This document shows, one piece after another, positions 34,665 through 49,341 of a stretch of DNA of 64,000 nucleotides. Positions within the stretch are counted from its first letter, which is position 1, and each line of letters begins with the position of its first letter. This stretch comes from Lagopus muta (lineage: Eukaryota; Chordata; Aves; Galliformes; Phasianidae). Where the stretch lies: NCBI RefSeq assembly GCF_023343835.1, contig NC_064472.1:8857469-8921468 (forward strand), in the 5' to 3' direction. Under the pieces are notes generated by a model. The model searched no databases, had not been told where the DNA came from, and saw only the letters and a program-made list of their open reading frames with translations. The position numbers and the translations under genes are program-made.

Positions 34665-35210
34665 ACGGAATCACAGAATCACAGAAATATAGGGGCTGAA
34701 ATGGACCTCTGGAGATCATCTAATGCAATCCCCTTGCCAAAGCAGGCTCTCTAGACCAGTTTGCACAGGTAGGCATACAGGCGGGTCTTGAATATCTCCA
34801 GAGAAGGAGACTTCACAACGCCCTGGGCAGCCTGTTCCAGTGCTCCATCACCCTTACCATGAAGAAGTTCTTGTGCACATTTGTGCAGAACTTTCTGTGC
34901 TTCAGTTTGTGGCTGTTTCCCCTGGTCCTATCGCCATGCATCGCTGAAAGGAGTCTGGCCTTGTCCCTTTGCCTCCCACACCTTAGATACTTAGAGACAT
35001 TGATCAGATTCCCTCTCAGTCTTCCTTTTTTCAAGGCTGAACAAACTCAGTTCACTCAGCCTTTCCTTGTAAGAGAGATGCTCCAGGCCCTTTATCATCT
35101 TTGTGGCCCTCCACTCAACTCTTTCCAGGAGATGCCCATCTTTTTTGTACAGGGAGCCCAGAACTGGACACAATAGTCCAGGTGAGGCCTCACTCACCTA
35201 CTGGCCACAC
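34665..35210 (-). mobile_element. CR1 LINE fragment with reverse-transcriptase C-terminus
   Basis: Begins on the + strand with repeated GAATCACA units (the inverted CR1 tail). On the - strand it encodes the CR1 ORF2 end: [20 protein letters not shown] and [10 protein letters not shown], then, after a frame shift, [19 protein letters not shown] and VMEHWNRLPRAL. Broken by a frameshift, so inactive. About 545 bp. Confidence 0.92.
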
Positions 35211-38200
35211 TTTTTTTTTAATGCCCCTCAGGTTGCCATTGGCCAAATCCCTGCAGAGCCCTATAGCGAAACCTACCTCAAAACCAGAAGGAACTGGAGA
35301 TGGTGTTCCTGGGGGCTGTGGCTTTCAAATCAGCTGCAGCACCTGCTAACTCAGCTGCCTGGCTTGTGTCTGCTGTCTCCTTCAGAGGTGGAATGATCTT
35401 GCAGAGCTCAGTGTGTCAATGGGACTCATCCACATCCCACAGCCTCTCTGTTTCAATGTCACAGGGGTTTGCCTGTGAAGCATCTCTGCCAGCATCCCAC
35501 ACATCTGGGATAGCAGCTTTTGACAGGTATGACTAGCAGACTAATCACCTTTTGTAGGGAGAGCTCTTAATAGCCACATGTCATTCCTAACTCTCTTTCT
35601 TTCCCTAAAAATAGACATGGTGCTGTCTGCTCCACGTGCTGTGCACTGCTTGGCTGCTGCTGGGCTTCCAGGATAGGGCTCCCTGGGAGACGCTGGGCTA
35701 ACTTCATCCCAGTGGGATTTCAGCATCTTTGAATGTATTTTGGTTTGCCTGATTAGTAGTGTGATGGGTTACTGGAAATGGGGAGAGTCAGGACTCTTGG
35801 GTTCTCATCAGGCTTTAGTTCCTTCTTTTGTTCACATTCTTGAGATATAAGGGGAGGCTCAAGAGCTCAAAAAATAATTTCCTAGCTTGATATGTGGCTT
35901 AATTAGCTTGTGTTTGTAAAACGCTTTGGGATCTTTAAGAAGTGTTATTTAATAGTCCAAGTTTTGCTGTCAGCAGCAATATCATAGCCCAGTTTGTGAG
36001 CACTTGGCAGAAAAAGCCAACAAGGGAACTTTTTGAAAGCACTCAGGTAGCATTTTTAGAAGTGACTTTCACCAAGACAGAGAGTCAAACAGCTTCAAAA
36101 ATGCCTGAAACTCCCTGTGAGCTTCGGCCTCCCAATTCCTTTAGTGGCACACAGGAGCAGTTACCCTTGATGTTGAGAGAAAGCCAGGGACAGGGACTCT
36201 GCCACCTACCAGGCTGTGCTGAGGGCACATCTGTGCACACACTGGGCACAGAGTCTTGTGCCAAGCAGAGCAAGCATCCTACATCCTCACTCCATTAATC
36301 TGGGGCCTGGAGTCCTCCCCACAAGCTGAGGTCTCTAGGGCAGGGACTTCTCCATGCCTTAAGGTAGCAAGCTGTATTTTCCTGGGTTGTGAGCCTGGTA
36401 GAGGCTTTCTATGCCTATCACTCTTGTGTCCTTAGATCATACGAGCCTTGGGGAACACATTAAATATCAGGGAACTGCTAAGTATCAGCTCCAAGAGCCT
36501 GGAGAGCATGGAAGCTGGGGAGGGAAATGGCTGAGCACAAACCCTGTGGGAAGAGCAACCACAAGCAGAGAGAGGAGCTAGCAGTCATTGCAAAATTGAA
36601 GTTTGCATTCAAACTGCCACCAGCATGGCCTTGTGCTGTATATGCCAAGCACCCAGCTCCCTAAGCATCCACCCCTGCTTGGGCAGAAGGCTCGTGACAA
36701 CAGATATACTGCTGCCCAAGCTGATTTGGATCCTTCTGTTGAGAGCACAGAGGTGGGGCAGAAGTGCTTGCAGCATTTTATGATGCAGCACCAGGAATAA
36801 GTGGCTCTTTGCTGTCATCCAGGCCACTTTTGGACTCTAAGTGCTCCTTAGATATTACAGCAGAGTTGTTTAACTAATAAAATATAGTTCCTAATTTATA
36901 ACGACCTTGGTGGTTGAGTTCACCCGAGGGAAGCATTGCTGGCAGAGCTGTTTAATTAGTAAGCCTTTCGAGTTTCATTCCTGAAAAGAAATTAAAGCAT
37001 TTTGTCATCACAGCCAGAAGAATGTAGCTGCTTATGGGCTTAGGTTTGTTTTTAAAAAACACAGCTGAAATAGCCTAGTACAACCCATCATGTCCAAAGG
37101 CAAACACGAGGGAATAAAAAAACAGAAAGTGTTTTCAGAAATGTTGGGAGAGCATGGCAGAGTGGAAGAAGACAAGAAAGCAAGTCAAAGAAAGGGTGTA
37201 AAACTGCATTTGCTGAGGCTAAATGAAATTTCTTGGACAGTGGCCAGGCTTACAGCCAGAGAGGCATTCAGCCTCTTGGTCTGGTGCTTGTCTTGGGTAT
37301 TTATGCTGGATTATCTAGGATGATTATTTCAGCCTCTGTACTTGCAGGCACGTGTGTGAGTCCAATGCTGGCTGCAGTGATGCTGCTCCTGGTTGCTGCA
37401 GGGGGTGTTGCAGCATCTGCTGCGGATGAACCCGACCAGCACAGGGAGAGAAACCTGTACTCCCTCCTTCTGTCCCAGGATGTGCAACCCATCTGCTTGT
37501 GGGACTAGTTTGTGTTTACAGAAGCCTCAGATTAGATGCACTTTCCAAGGTTACATCAGTGCTGGACTAGTGAGTGCTGTAGCTCTGAAGAAAGCACATT
37601 CTGTCTCCAAAGTTATTATTTCAACAGCTCTGAAGCATTATCATTCCATTTTAGAGAAAACCACTCACCTTTCCTTTCCAAATGTTTCAGGAGTTTCGTA
37701 CTTAGTGGTGCTATTCCCAGTCCTGCTGTTTTCATGCAAATGCTGCTTTGTCATTGAGATTCACACAGTCACTTCTGTGCAGCTTGAGCGATGGCAGGAT
37801 TTCCTTGTGTCTCTTCAGGGCTGGCTAATTGCGCAGTGACCCAAAAGCACTGAGCACAAGCAGTGCTGGAGGAATTCGGCACAAAGCGCTGCTGAGTCTT
37901 GCCTGCATCAGAGCTGTTGCCTCTGGATGCAGCTTGGCCCCCTGATAAGGAGGCACATGCAAATAAGCTTGAATCTCATGAAAACTGACCTGCAGCTTGA
38001 TGTCTTTTCTTCCTCTGAGGTTTGTCAAAGCTTTTTGATTTCCTTTCAGTCCTCCCCGTGTTATTTGGGCTGGTTGCAGATAGCTGCTCTGTGCACTGCT
38101 AGGGGAGCAGGTGAGCACTGCGAGGTGGATCCAGGGACTTGTGAAACCCTACATCTGCCCTTTCACAGCTGTCTGTATTGCCTGCATAGTTCATCTAAGG

Positions 38201-41200
38201 ACAGATGATTTAGGCTGTGATGCACAACATCTCAGCAGTAAGCAAGCACTAGTTTGCTTTAACTCTGGAGTTCACTGCCCTAAAACCTTCATTTTCTGGT
38301 GGCTCAGGATGCTGCAGGAGTGCCCTAGTTCTATGGTAGCTGTGAAACACTCGGGTGCTATGACCATGAGCTACATGTGCACTGTTCCTGCATGTTGCTG
38401 CCAAGGAGAGAGTCAGGGCTCTCCTTTAAGTCACTATCTTGGATTAGGAGAATTCTTGGTGACCAACCACAAGCAGCACCTGCCCATTGAGGTTTATATG
38501 TATCTGGGCAGAGCAGAGGTTTGCAGATGATGTCTGGAGGGCAGCAGCAAATGATGTGCTTTCCCAGTGGCCTCACTGCACTTTCTGCACTCACCTGGGC
38601 TGGAATAGGACTTCAACCTGCAGAGGAGAGGTCCTGGCTCTTTCTCAGCTCTTCCCCTGCTGGGGTAAGAGAGCTCAGACTGTCTCTTCACCCAGAACTA
38701 GCGCTGCAGATGAAATCCGAATTATCTCAGAACGACTGTAAACCCTACAGACCTCAGGAGAACACTGCTGTGAGGTACCTTAGTTACAGTGGTCGTGCTT
38801 TCCCCTCTGCCTGGATAGCCCATGTCTGGCTTATTAAAGCAGCATGTAAACCCAGTCTACTGAGTCCTAAGTATCTGTGCTTTCCTGCTTTTCACCCTTC
38901 TCTGGCATCCTGTGCTGTAACCTTCCATCTAGGCTAGGCTCGCACAAACTGTTGCTGCAGAGAGAAAGGCAACAGCCTGATCTCTGCATGGATGGTACTT
39001 CAGGCACGGGCTCTGATCCAGAAGAAAGGCTGACAGAATACAGGGGAGAAGGATGAGCTGGGAGGGTGGCTATGCCCCAGTATTGACCTTGGTGGTGGAA
39101 GGAAACCCAGAAGGCCCTTATGAACAGTGCAGGGGCACATCAGTAGGGAGGGGCTGCTCTGAGCCTGCGTTGGAGTAGGATGGCTGAGACAGCCATAGTG
39201 CTGGCCCTAGCACACACTGAGGCCAGCAAGAGGCCATGTGTGGAGCTTGCCAGCGCATGTGCAGCATTGCTTAGTCCTCTGGCCATTCTGCTATGCAGAA
39301 CTGTGACTCACAATTGTAAATTCACATCTACTGAGAGGAATATTGACATGAGCTGGCAAAAGCACGCTTCCTGCACTGCCTGGAGAAACACATCGCTATG
39401 GAGAGATCCACAGCCTCCCAGGATCCTTCTCCATTATCCACCACTGGAATAGCTTCTGTTTGGGGATTGCAAGCCCAAGATAATATCATGGGGCGGTGCA
39501 GCAGTGGAGAGCTGTTTCAGCAGTTTCTCATCCTTCTTGACCAGAATTTGAAGCCTTTGGATATCTGTCTGGATGTCCTGGGCATATTCATTATGGAATG
39601 TCCACTAGGAGAGTGGATAGATCTGTAGCACAAATTGAGATGTCTCATTGTGTCACATTAGAGATACAAAGAGTTCTGGATTCTGAGCAAAGTTTTGGCA
39701 GACTTAGACAACAGCACTGCAAGGAGAGCTAACCCAAACAGACCATCAGGAGGCTTGACTCTTCTTTCATTAAACCATTTTTTAAATTATAATCAGTGAA
39801 ACAACTGCTGGCTTGCATTGGAGTATATGAAAGGAGAAAAGGGCTCTGGGTAACTGTGGGATTGGTGAAACCCAAGGTCAAAGAACTGAGGGTTTTCTTC
39901 TTTTTATTGTTCCTGGCCACGTGGCTCTAATCTTGTTTTTGTTGTGTAATGCCACTTTCTTTGACCTCTCCTTTGGCAGTTGGTGGAGAGACATCATCGT
40001 ATTTACAGGTTATTTTAAGCTAAAGTCAATTCTCAGTGTTTTGGATGAAGCATGTTTAGTATGTGAAATGGTAACATTGTCAATTGGAGCAGGAGAAGGT
40101 CCCGATTTAGGAAAATTCAATAGTGCTTATAAATTATTTCTAAAGTGAGAGCTTTATCCTACGAGATGCTGAGGTTGCTGTCTGGGGGAAACAGCACATG
40201 GGCTGGGTTTTGACTTACTTTTCCTCTTTGAAGATCTGCATAACAAAAGGTTGGCCTGCATTTGAAAGTGGTGCAAGGCTGCTCACTGCATTGCTAGGGA
40301 TCTAGGGAAAGATTAGTTTTTGTGACCAATAATAATCCAGTCACTGAGCTAATGTCCCTCTCCTGAAATAAATCTGGTGCCTTTCCATTGAATTTGCTAT
40401 TTTTTGGGTAGCCAGGAGTAACTGAAATCTGGATTGGAACAGTTTTGGTGGTGCCTTTTTTTTACTCCTTTCTTTGCATTTCTCCACGCTGGTGTGGTTA
40501 TGTTGCCAAAAGAACTGCTTTGTGTGAAGGCTTTGCATTCACTTCCTCATGGACAGATGGTGTCTATGCTTTGGCGTCCTCCTGGCAGCCTGGGCATCAC
40601 TCCTCTGCTGTCAGAGGAACCCATCACTTCCTGCCCTGGGAAATGCCTAATGCATGAGAATAAGGAGTCCTGATTTACATCCTCAGAAAGCTTTCGTTTT
40701 GAGATTGCCTGTGTCTGTTCAGCTTCCACAGCTCCTCAGAGCTGAAGTTCTCTGCTTTCTCCCACACCTCACAGAGAGCTGTTTGGCACAGAGAAGTGGG
40801 CACAGCTCAGCGTGATGGCAGGAGAGGCACTTCCCAGCCCCTCAGGCAGCTTGGCTTGCCTCTCTTCCCTGTTTCTTTCTTTAGCTACCCTCTGTGTGTT
40901 CCTTTCTGTGCACATGATTTAAATCCTTTCCAGAAAACTGGGAGATCCGTAGAAACCACCACTTCTGTAGGTGAATGACAGTCCCAGCACAAAGGCAGAG
41001 TGAGCTCACACCAGCCAAAGCCCCATGGGAACAGGCTGCTCTCAAAGCATGCCCTTGGCAGCACCAGTGAAGCAGGCTGTTTGGGATGCTGCCTGCCTTT
41101 CCATGCTCAGCCATCATGGATCTGCTTCCCCACAGCCCTTCTTCTCCTTATGCCCCCCCTGAGTGCTTTGGGAATACATCTGACACACTCATACCTCAGC

Positions 41201-44200
41201 AGAGGAGCTGATGTTGGGGTGTGGTGGTGGAGAACCCTGTCCCACCAAGGCCCAGTACTTTCTGAGGCCTCCCATCTCCCTGCATTGTCCATCACCAGAA
41301 GAAAGCTGGATGAAGGGACAGGATTTGCTCAGCAGGAATGACCATGATGACCCAGGTCTTCATGGCCTGGCCCAGCTGTGGTTTTTTTGCATTGCTCCAC
41401 TGACCTGAGCAGTGCCAGTGCCACAAGCAAGTGCAGAGCTCACAGAAAATGGGCTTTTACTCTTCTTCGAGCTTTTTGTTGCTTGTGATGTTGCGTATCT
41501 TATTCCTGTGCATTGTCACCCCTTGGAGAGCCTTTGGCATCTGTTGCAGCAACAAAGTCAGGAAATTTGACATGGCCTGGAGTGGAAGGATTGTGGCTAC
41601 AAGGGCCAGAGGAACAGCTTGAGATGTGGCATATCCCAGTAACTCCTCCCAGGCTGCTGCCAGAGGCTGACACAGCCTTCCCCAAACAGCCAGCCTGGGC
41701 TGAAAAGTGCTGAAGCTGCCAGGAGAGACAGAGAGGGCAAGTGTGCCTATAAGGCTGTAAAATACATCCCAAACACACGGCTGCAAAATGTCCCTTGTTT
41801 GCAGACTTTGCCTGCTTGACTCTGGATGCAGAGATTTATAGAGCCTTTTGCCCCTGCTAAACCTCTGTGTCACTGCGCTGAGCTGATCAGCCTGTGCTGC
41901 TCCCAGCCCATGCCAAGCACACTCATGCCATCCACCAGCCTCCTCTGAAAGAAAAGGAGACACCTGCACCAGCAGGCTGGCCAAATAATGGTCGTTGCTC
42001 AAATTAATTTGATGGGCTCAATGGGGAATTGTTTAAATGAGAGAAAGGAAGGAATTGAAGATGAATAAAATGTTCATGGTGATGGAGCTGACGCAAGAGG
42101 ATTATTTTTATCCCAGGCAAAAAGGAAGAGAAGTGCCTTCCTTGCAGAGCCGAGGAGAAGAGGGGCTGCATGGCAGTGCTGCTGGCTGCAGGAGTGGCAA
42201 TCACAGCAGCTTAAAAGCTTTCCCAGAGGGAAAATGCTACCCTTAGATTCACTGGCTGTTTCTGTGATGTGGAATGCCTAATGCTGACTGTGCAGGGCCA
42301 TCTTAGGGCAAAGCCCCCCTGCTGTCCCCTACTCCTGCATCCTGATTCCACAGCTTCTGATCTAGGGAGCTCTGAGCTCCTCACCCCCATCCTGGTCAGC
42401 ACAGATCTTTCTTAGCTGTGGTGTTCCTCATGTCCTTGGGATGAAGCCCATCCCAGTCTGGATCCCCTGAGCCATGACTTTGCTGCATGGTTTAAATTCC
42501 CATTCTACCTTTCTGGACACCTGCAGCCTTCCCATCTGTCCCAGTGTCCAAGCTCAGCAGGAGCGCTGGCTCCAGTGGCTCCAGTAGCTGTGAACCATGT
42601 GTGTTACAGGCAACACAGCCCTCTGTGCTGGCAGCTCTGGGTACTGGCATTAGGACAGGTTTTGCCAATTTTAGCCCATCTTACCTAGATCTTATGCTCT
42701 ACCTGAGGATCAACAGTAAGTGGTGGCCTCTCCTAAAGTTGAAACAAATGTCATCTGTGTCTTTCCTGTACACAGGATCTATTGTGTTGCAAAATTAAAT
42801 CAGACTGTGACTTTATATGGTACAAATCCTTGTTAGCCGCAGTGCATCTCCTTGTAGGTACTTACAAACAGATTGTTGACTTGTTCCACACATCTCCTGG
42901 AAAGCGAGGATAAGCTGATGGGTCTGAGTTTTTTTTAGCATAGTTACCACATTTGCCATTTTCAGCTTTTCAAACCCCGTCATCCTTTGATATTCCCCAA
43001 GACAAGTGCTTCGGATTACGCCTGCTAGGTCAAGACAGTGCGAAGACAGCTGCCTCTCCAATGGGCTGTGGCTGTTGTGTCCAGGATGGTCTAACACTGT
43101 CAGTAAGCCAACGCCTGTGGGCAGGCAGAGATAACATCCTTTATTAGACAAACATACGTGAGAAGAAAAGACAAGTGCATGTGCCCTACAGCTTGTGCTT
43201 TATTTTCTAGATATTAGTTCAGCTAATAAAAGGCATTGCCTCTCTGCCAGCCTGTGCTGAGTGCATTCCGGCCAGTGCCTTGCTAGAGCTGAAGTCTCAG
43301 CACTTGTTGCTGATATTGCTGTGATATTCCGAGGATCAGAATCTGCAGGAAAGGGGAAGTCCCAGGAGCACAGCAGGAGCACTGGTGTGAGCTTGGTCTC
43401 CGCTTGGTCTCTGCTCCTTTATGCGCCTACCTCCTCCGTCTTCCTGGTGATGATGTTGAGTTGGTGTCAAAAGTCAGGTGCCAAAACCAAAATGACCTGA
43501 AATTGAGTGCGTGACTGCAGCTGAGACTGGAGAGTAAGGTCTCCCACTCTGATTTGCTTGGAAGGAACCCGCTAAGCCAGGGAAAGGAACTCAGAGATGC
43601 TCATTTTATCTGGCCTGGACAAACCACAGGGCAGCCAGTGGGAGTGCAGGATGTTAATAATTTAGTTTCTTTCAAGTCATTAAAAAAAAAAGCACCGGGG
43701 TTTGCTGCACAGTTAGTGTTTGTAATAGAGCAGAGCCAGGGAGCAAAAGGCACTTGGGTTTCAATTGCAACTGCTTGTTCAAGGAGAAAAGCTGTGCTAT
43801 GAAAGCATGGCATCCTTGATGCCTCCTGCAGCCCAGGGGCTGGGAAAAGAGGGAGAAGGGAATTCATGCTGGAACTGGAGGAGAAAAAAAGAGGATTGAA
43901 GGTTGTAGAGGAAAGCAGGAACTCCCAACATGATGCTGAACCACAGAGCCAGACACAGCCTGGCTGCCTTTCGGGGTAATTCAGAGCAGGAATGAAACTG
44001 CTCCCTGCGAGCAGCAGTAGTAAATCCATCGCTGGCTGAAGCACGCATCTCTGGGTTTGACACTTCAGTGGAGGTGATGAAAAATGCAAACTAAGTCTAG
44101 GAGGAACAACAAGGTTGATCCGAGGTCTGGAAAACATAATTTCATGGAGCTCTTCAGAGCTCTGCAAATAAATTAAGCTATGACTTGATCTCAGCCTAAA

Positions 44201-47200
44201 AGCACCTGCAAATGGAAGGGATTTGCAACAGTGGAAGGCTCTTTAAATTAGCAGAAAATAGATATAACAGGATTTCGCAGCTGACTGCAGCTAAACATTT
44301 TCAAACAAGGACAAGAGCCTGCACATTTAGAGCAGCACTAGCATGTCTGCATCCCCCCAAACTCCTTCACGTCAAAGCTCCCTGTTGTGTTTTAGCCTAA
44401 AGAGAAGTCATTGGTGTGATGAGTTTACTGACTGTTGCTGTGTGAATTGCAAAGATTCCATGACTTCTATTAAATCTGCTTCTGCCTTTGGTCTTCCTGA
44501 AGTGATCTGGGATTGATGGATAGCATTACAGAGAAAGATTTGCAGCTTTTATAAAGAGAGGTTCACAGCTTGGAACAGTCCAGGTTGCTTTATATGAAGA
44601 GATTTACAGACTCCTAGACTCTTCATTTCTCTTGACTCTGGCTTATTTACTAGCTCATGTGTTAGAAAATCAAACTGTAAGCACTCAGAGATAACAAGGT
44701 GTTACTGTAACAGCGAGCACAGGTCTGTCAAGGACGAGACATGTTAAATCAGTGTTATCCCCTGTCTGCCATTGAAATAAGCCTAGTCGGAAAAGATATA
44801 CTTGCCCCACAAGCATGGGGGGCACATAATCTCCCATCTCAGTTTATTTCGGGCTGGAGCTTTCCCAGTTAGTAATCACATGGAAGTTGTCCTCACCTCC
44901 TGGTCCCTGGGGTGTAATCTCTCAAAGTCACAGTGTTCTCCTGGGTCCTCTGTCCATCTGCTCTCCACGGGCATTCTCCACTGCTTTGTGGTTGTCACTG
45001 AAAGACCTTCTTCCTTCCTCTTTTCATTCTTCCCTGACAGCAGTCTTCATATTGGTACATCTGCCTCCAGGCTTGGGATCCCTGGGAAGAGAGGTCTGGA
45101 CAATCTGTCCTTTGGTACAGTGTGCCAGCATTCCCCAGGGGCTGGGAATTGCCCTGCGGAGGGCAGAATTGCTCCAGTCCTGACTAGGTTGAAGTCAGAA
45201 TCTGTTTGATTTTGTGGCTGTTGTGTCTCATTTTCCTGCTGTGTACTCCTGTGAAGATCTGTTCTTTGTGTCCTTGCTACCCCCTTCCTGGGTGCAGGCA
45301 GGCTCCTGTTAGGTCCCCAAAGCTCCCTGCTCTGGGCTAAACCATCTCAGCTCCAGCAGTGCCTCCTCAGGCTCTCTAGCCCCAAGCTATCTTGGTAGTC
45401 TCTGGTGGGCTCAATTTGGTTTATTGCCATCTCTTTTCAGGCAAACTATCTTCTACTTCCCTTCCCTTAGGTGAAACTGAAATTCTTCTATCCATTAACT
45501 GAAAATTAAGATTTTTACAATCCTTTTTTTTTCATCAGCAGGGGCAGCGAACAGAAGCACTGAGCCAGCATAGCCAACGTCTCCTTATCTTACCTCCTTT
45601 CTCCCTAGGAAACTCCTTTTCTTTCTTGTCAAGTGACTGTGTATGTGACAGCAGATAGCCCTAGGGACAGGAGGTGAGAAGGTTCAGCCTCTTTTAGCTT
45701 CCACCTCACAAATCTTTCATTAACTGCTCTCACCTTGTGTTTCTTAATTAGCTCATACAGCCATTGAGCAGCCTGCTTGCATTAGGTCCTTCTGAAGAAA
45801 TCTACTTAAGCTTTATCCACTGTAGCACACAATATACTGAACATTACTAGACTGGCCACTAGTCTTACTCCATAGCACTGCACAGGAGTTGAGTGTGCTT
45901 AACACCCTTGCACCCTGTAGCTTTCTTGGGCTTTACTCTCCCGGGGGAGCCTTCTCACATAGTTGGGTTATTGCCTTTCTTCAGAATTTTGATGCTCATC
46001 CACATGACAAGTGCATGGCTGAGCCAAGCCAGGGGGTTGTGAGTGTTATCCCTGGAATGGAGTGAATAAAATGCTGAAAAATCACACCAAAGAATAGTTG
46101 TCAGAGGTTTGATCACAGTCTGGAGGGTTGTTTATTGACCTCAGCAGCATTTCAACCTTTCCATTCACACCATGGGTGATCCAGAAGAGGGCTGAGTTAA
46201 AAGACCTGCAGGCATGGCAAGGATCATAATGATTTTGAAAGACTTTGGGTCATATGTCTGTGTGACCTTGCAACATTGGGAAGATGGACTGAAGGTGGTG
46301 AATTTAGCAAAGACCTGCACAAGGTGCGAAGACCATTTGCCAGATGTGGAGATTCCTCTTCAGTGCAGAGCTTGGAATGAGTTCCTGCAGTCCAAGGACC
46401 CAGAATTGCATTAAGGAGTCCAACTTGATGAGCAAACCCATGCCTACCCTTGAGGCTGGCACGTGGTCCAGGGTTGCATATTTCACACATTGGCCGTGCT
46501 CACATCCTGTGCCACAGGACAGGACCAGCCATAGCAACTTGTTGCAGACTCCATCTTGGTGTTATTTCAGTGGTGAGAAGTTCAGCTTGAGCTGTACTCA
46601 TTGCATTAGCACTCAAGCCCCAGATGGTCACATAGGAAACAGTGCATTTGTCTGCAGTTATATCAGGGGAGGCTGGAATAAATCAGCTCTGTTACAGGTT
46701 TTCTGCTGCTCTCGCTGGATTTCTGGCTGTCTGGCTCATTTGCAGATGATTGCTGTGGGAGTTAAATTACAAGCAATAACCATTCAAAACGATCCAGGCT
46801 TCTTAAGGATTTTATGGGCTAGGGGAGGGCAGTATTTCCCCAGTTACCTTCTTTTCACCTTCAGAGCAATTGCAGCTCTCACTTAGGGATTTTATGCATC
46901 TTTATGGCAAATAGGGTGTTAATGAAGGTGTAATTACTGGAATTAAATTTGGATTTAATTTTTGGAGCACAAATGGCCATTTTCTTTCTTTTGTTCCCTG
47001 CTTGATTGCCAGCTGTGAAAACATATTTCAGTATTGTTCTTGATGCAGAGTTACTTGGACAGTGCAGGGCATGCTGTAAAGCAGGGAGCTCAGTCCTGCA
47101 GGGCTCTACTTTGTCCAGCTCTCAAATGATTCTGAGTACTCCCCAGCATGATCAGTAGAGTACCTGGAGAAGGCACCACGTCCTTTGGCGTCTCTGGTGT

Positions 47201-48057
47201 TTAGATCTCACAGCTTTTACACACAGGATTCACACAGTTAACTGTTTTGTCAGAGAAACAGTAGGATATAGGGGACTACTACAGTTTTATTCCTACAAAG
47301 CAATTGTTCTCACCATCCTCTAGGCCAGTTTAGGGTCAGCACCGATGGCAAAGGATAACTTTTGTTACCACCTTAAAGCATTATGAGACATCACTGGGTT
47401 CTTGTGCAACCTTTCTGGCTTCAATCCAGACCTGCACACTGATGACATGCCTGGGTTCCAGGCAGCTCTTCACACCTGGACAGTACCAGGAGGACTGGTG
47501 CTTTGACTTAGCTCAGAACAGAAACAGAAGAACCTGGGAAGAAGTGACCCCTCATGAAGTGCTGATCTGACCATGCTGGGGGAATCTGCAGCCAGAACCA
47601 GTTCCTGGATGTGGTAGGACCTCTGCCTTCTCCACCAAGGAGGCATCCCCACGAAGAGCTGCATTGTCCCAGCCATTTCCCTCTGTTCCAGCTACAGTGG
47701 CACAAGTTGTGGGGTAAGGATCAGGACATCCTTGCCCATATGTTAAGGTTTTCATCCTGAGTAAGGTAACAGGTTTTGTAGCGCTGCTGTTCTTTAATGT
47801 AGTTTGCCTGTCCACTATGCATTACGTGTGTGCATCAGTTTCAGTTAAACTCTGGTAGTAGGATACTTCTAGTCCTCAGATTTATCAGTTGTTTGTCAAA
47901 CACCTGCCGCTGCCCGCTGCTAGTTGCTGGCTGACCTTCTGCCATCAGTGGTGCTGGTGAGACTAAGGGGACCATAGAGATTACCCTGGGAAGTGCTCGC
48001 CTTAAGGTCCTTAAAGACTTCCACATAATTTTCTGTGCAGTCTGCCTTTACTTTTAC

Positions 48058-49110
48058 AGAATCATAGAATGGCTTAGATTGGAAGAGACCTCAAAGCCTA
48101 ACCGGTCGCAGCCTCCTGCCATGGGCTGATTGCCCCCCACCAGCTCAGGCTGCCCAGGTCCTCATCCAACCCAACATTATGCACCTGCAGAGGTGGAGCA
48201 CCCACAGCTGCTCTGTGCCAGCACCTCACTGCTCTCATAGGAAAGTATTCTTCCGTATATCTAACCTGAATCTCCCATCTTTTAGTTTAAAGCCATTCCT
48301 CATGTAAAAATTCAGTCCGCTCCTGCCTGTTAGCTCCCTTCAAATACTGGCCTTCTGGGCTGCAGCTGCACTCTGACAGATCACATCCAGCTTTTAGTCA
48401 ATAAGAACCCTCAAGTCCTTCTCTGCAGAGTGGCTCTCAGTTAAGATCTTCTCCCAGTCTATAGACGTGTCTGGGATTGCGTGTCTGATCCAAGTGCAAC
48501 AGCCTGTACTTGGTCTTGCAGAACCGCATTTGGTTCATGTAGACCCAATTTTCAAGGTTGTTCAGGTCCCTCTTTCTTCTATTTTGTCCCCTGCACCAAT
48601 CAGCTTGGTGTCATCCACAAACTTGCTGAGGGTGCACTCTTTCCCACTGTCTATGTTGCTGACAAAGATGTTGAAGAGTACTGGTCCCAAGGTGAACCCC
48701 TGGAGGACACCACTCGTGTCTGGCCTCCACCTGGACACAGAGCCATTGAGCACAATCATCTGGCTGTGATCATCCAACCAATTCCTTATCCACTGAACAG
48801 TCTACTCTTCAAATCCGTACCTCCCCCATTTAGCAATAAGGATGTGGTGTGGAAGCATGTCAGAGACCTTACAAAAGCCCAGGTAGATGACATCAGTTGC
48901 CTTCCTCTGTCCACTGATGCTGTCCTGCTGTCGTAGAAGGCCATCGGACTGCTCAGGCATGATCTGCCTGGGGTGAAGCTATGCTGGCTGTCTTTGACTA
49001 CCTCCTCATATTGCATGCGCATTAACATGCCTTGCAGGAGGATCTGTTCCATGATCTTCCCCAGTGCTTCTTTTATCCCCTTCTTAGAAATGGGAAAGGA
49101 CAACATTCTG
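48058..49110 (-). mobile_element. CR1 LINE fragment, about 1.05 kb, with degraded RT domain
   Basis: Inverted CR1 tail (AGAATCATAGAATGG) at 48058. On the - strand two broken RT segments can be read: [22 protein letters not shown] with [10 protein letters not shown] (48786-49106), and [20 protein letters not shown] with the FVDDTKL catalytic motif (48562-48777). Stops and frameshifts separate them. The 5' end is truncated at about 49110. Longest CR1 copy in the window. Confidence 0.93.
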
Positions 49111-49256
49111 ATATGAAGAAGCTACACTGGTTGAGCAGATAGACTGAAATCATCTATGGCAATGATGAAATTGTGTTTGGTACAACAGAGACACAATAGC
49201 AAACATATGAAATTAATTCAGGTGCAGCATCCTGATCAGCAACCCAAAGCAGTGTA

Positions 49257-49341
49257 CTCTAGGGAATGTGCTTTAGCAGCAGGTTGGACTACATGATCTC
49301 CAGAGGCCCCATCCCACCCCTATGGTTCTGTGATTCTGTGA
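49257..49341 (+). mobile_element. CR1 3' end remnant
   Basis: CAGGTTGGACTACATGATCT, CCAGAGGCCCCATCCCACCC and a GGTTCTGTGATTCTGTGATGG tail, in + orientation, about 150 bp beyond the opposing CR1 copy. Confidence 0.8.

Noticed and set aside
41457..42002. 181-codon - frame in the last intron
   Set aside because: No family match by eye, no gene context.
43601..44167. 188-codon - frame in the last intron
   Set aside because: No recognisable domain and no promoter or poly(A) context; the length is within chance for 64 kb.
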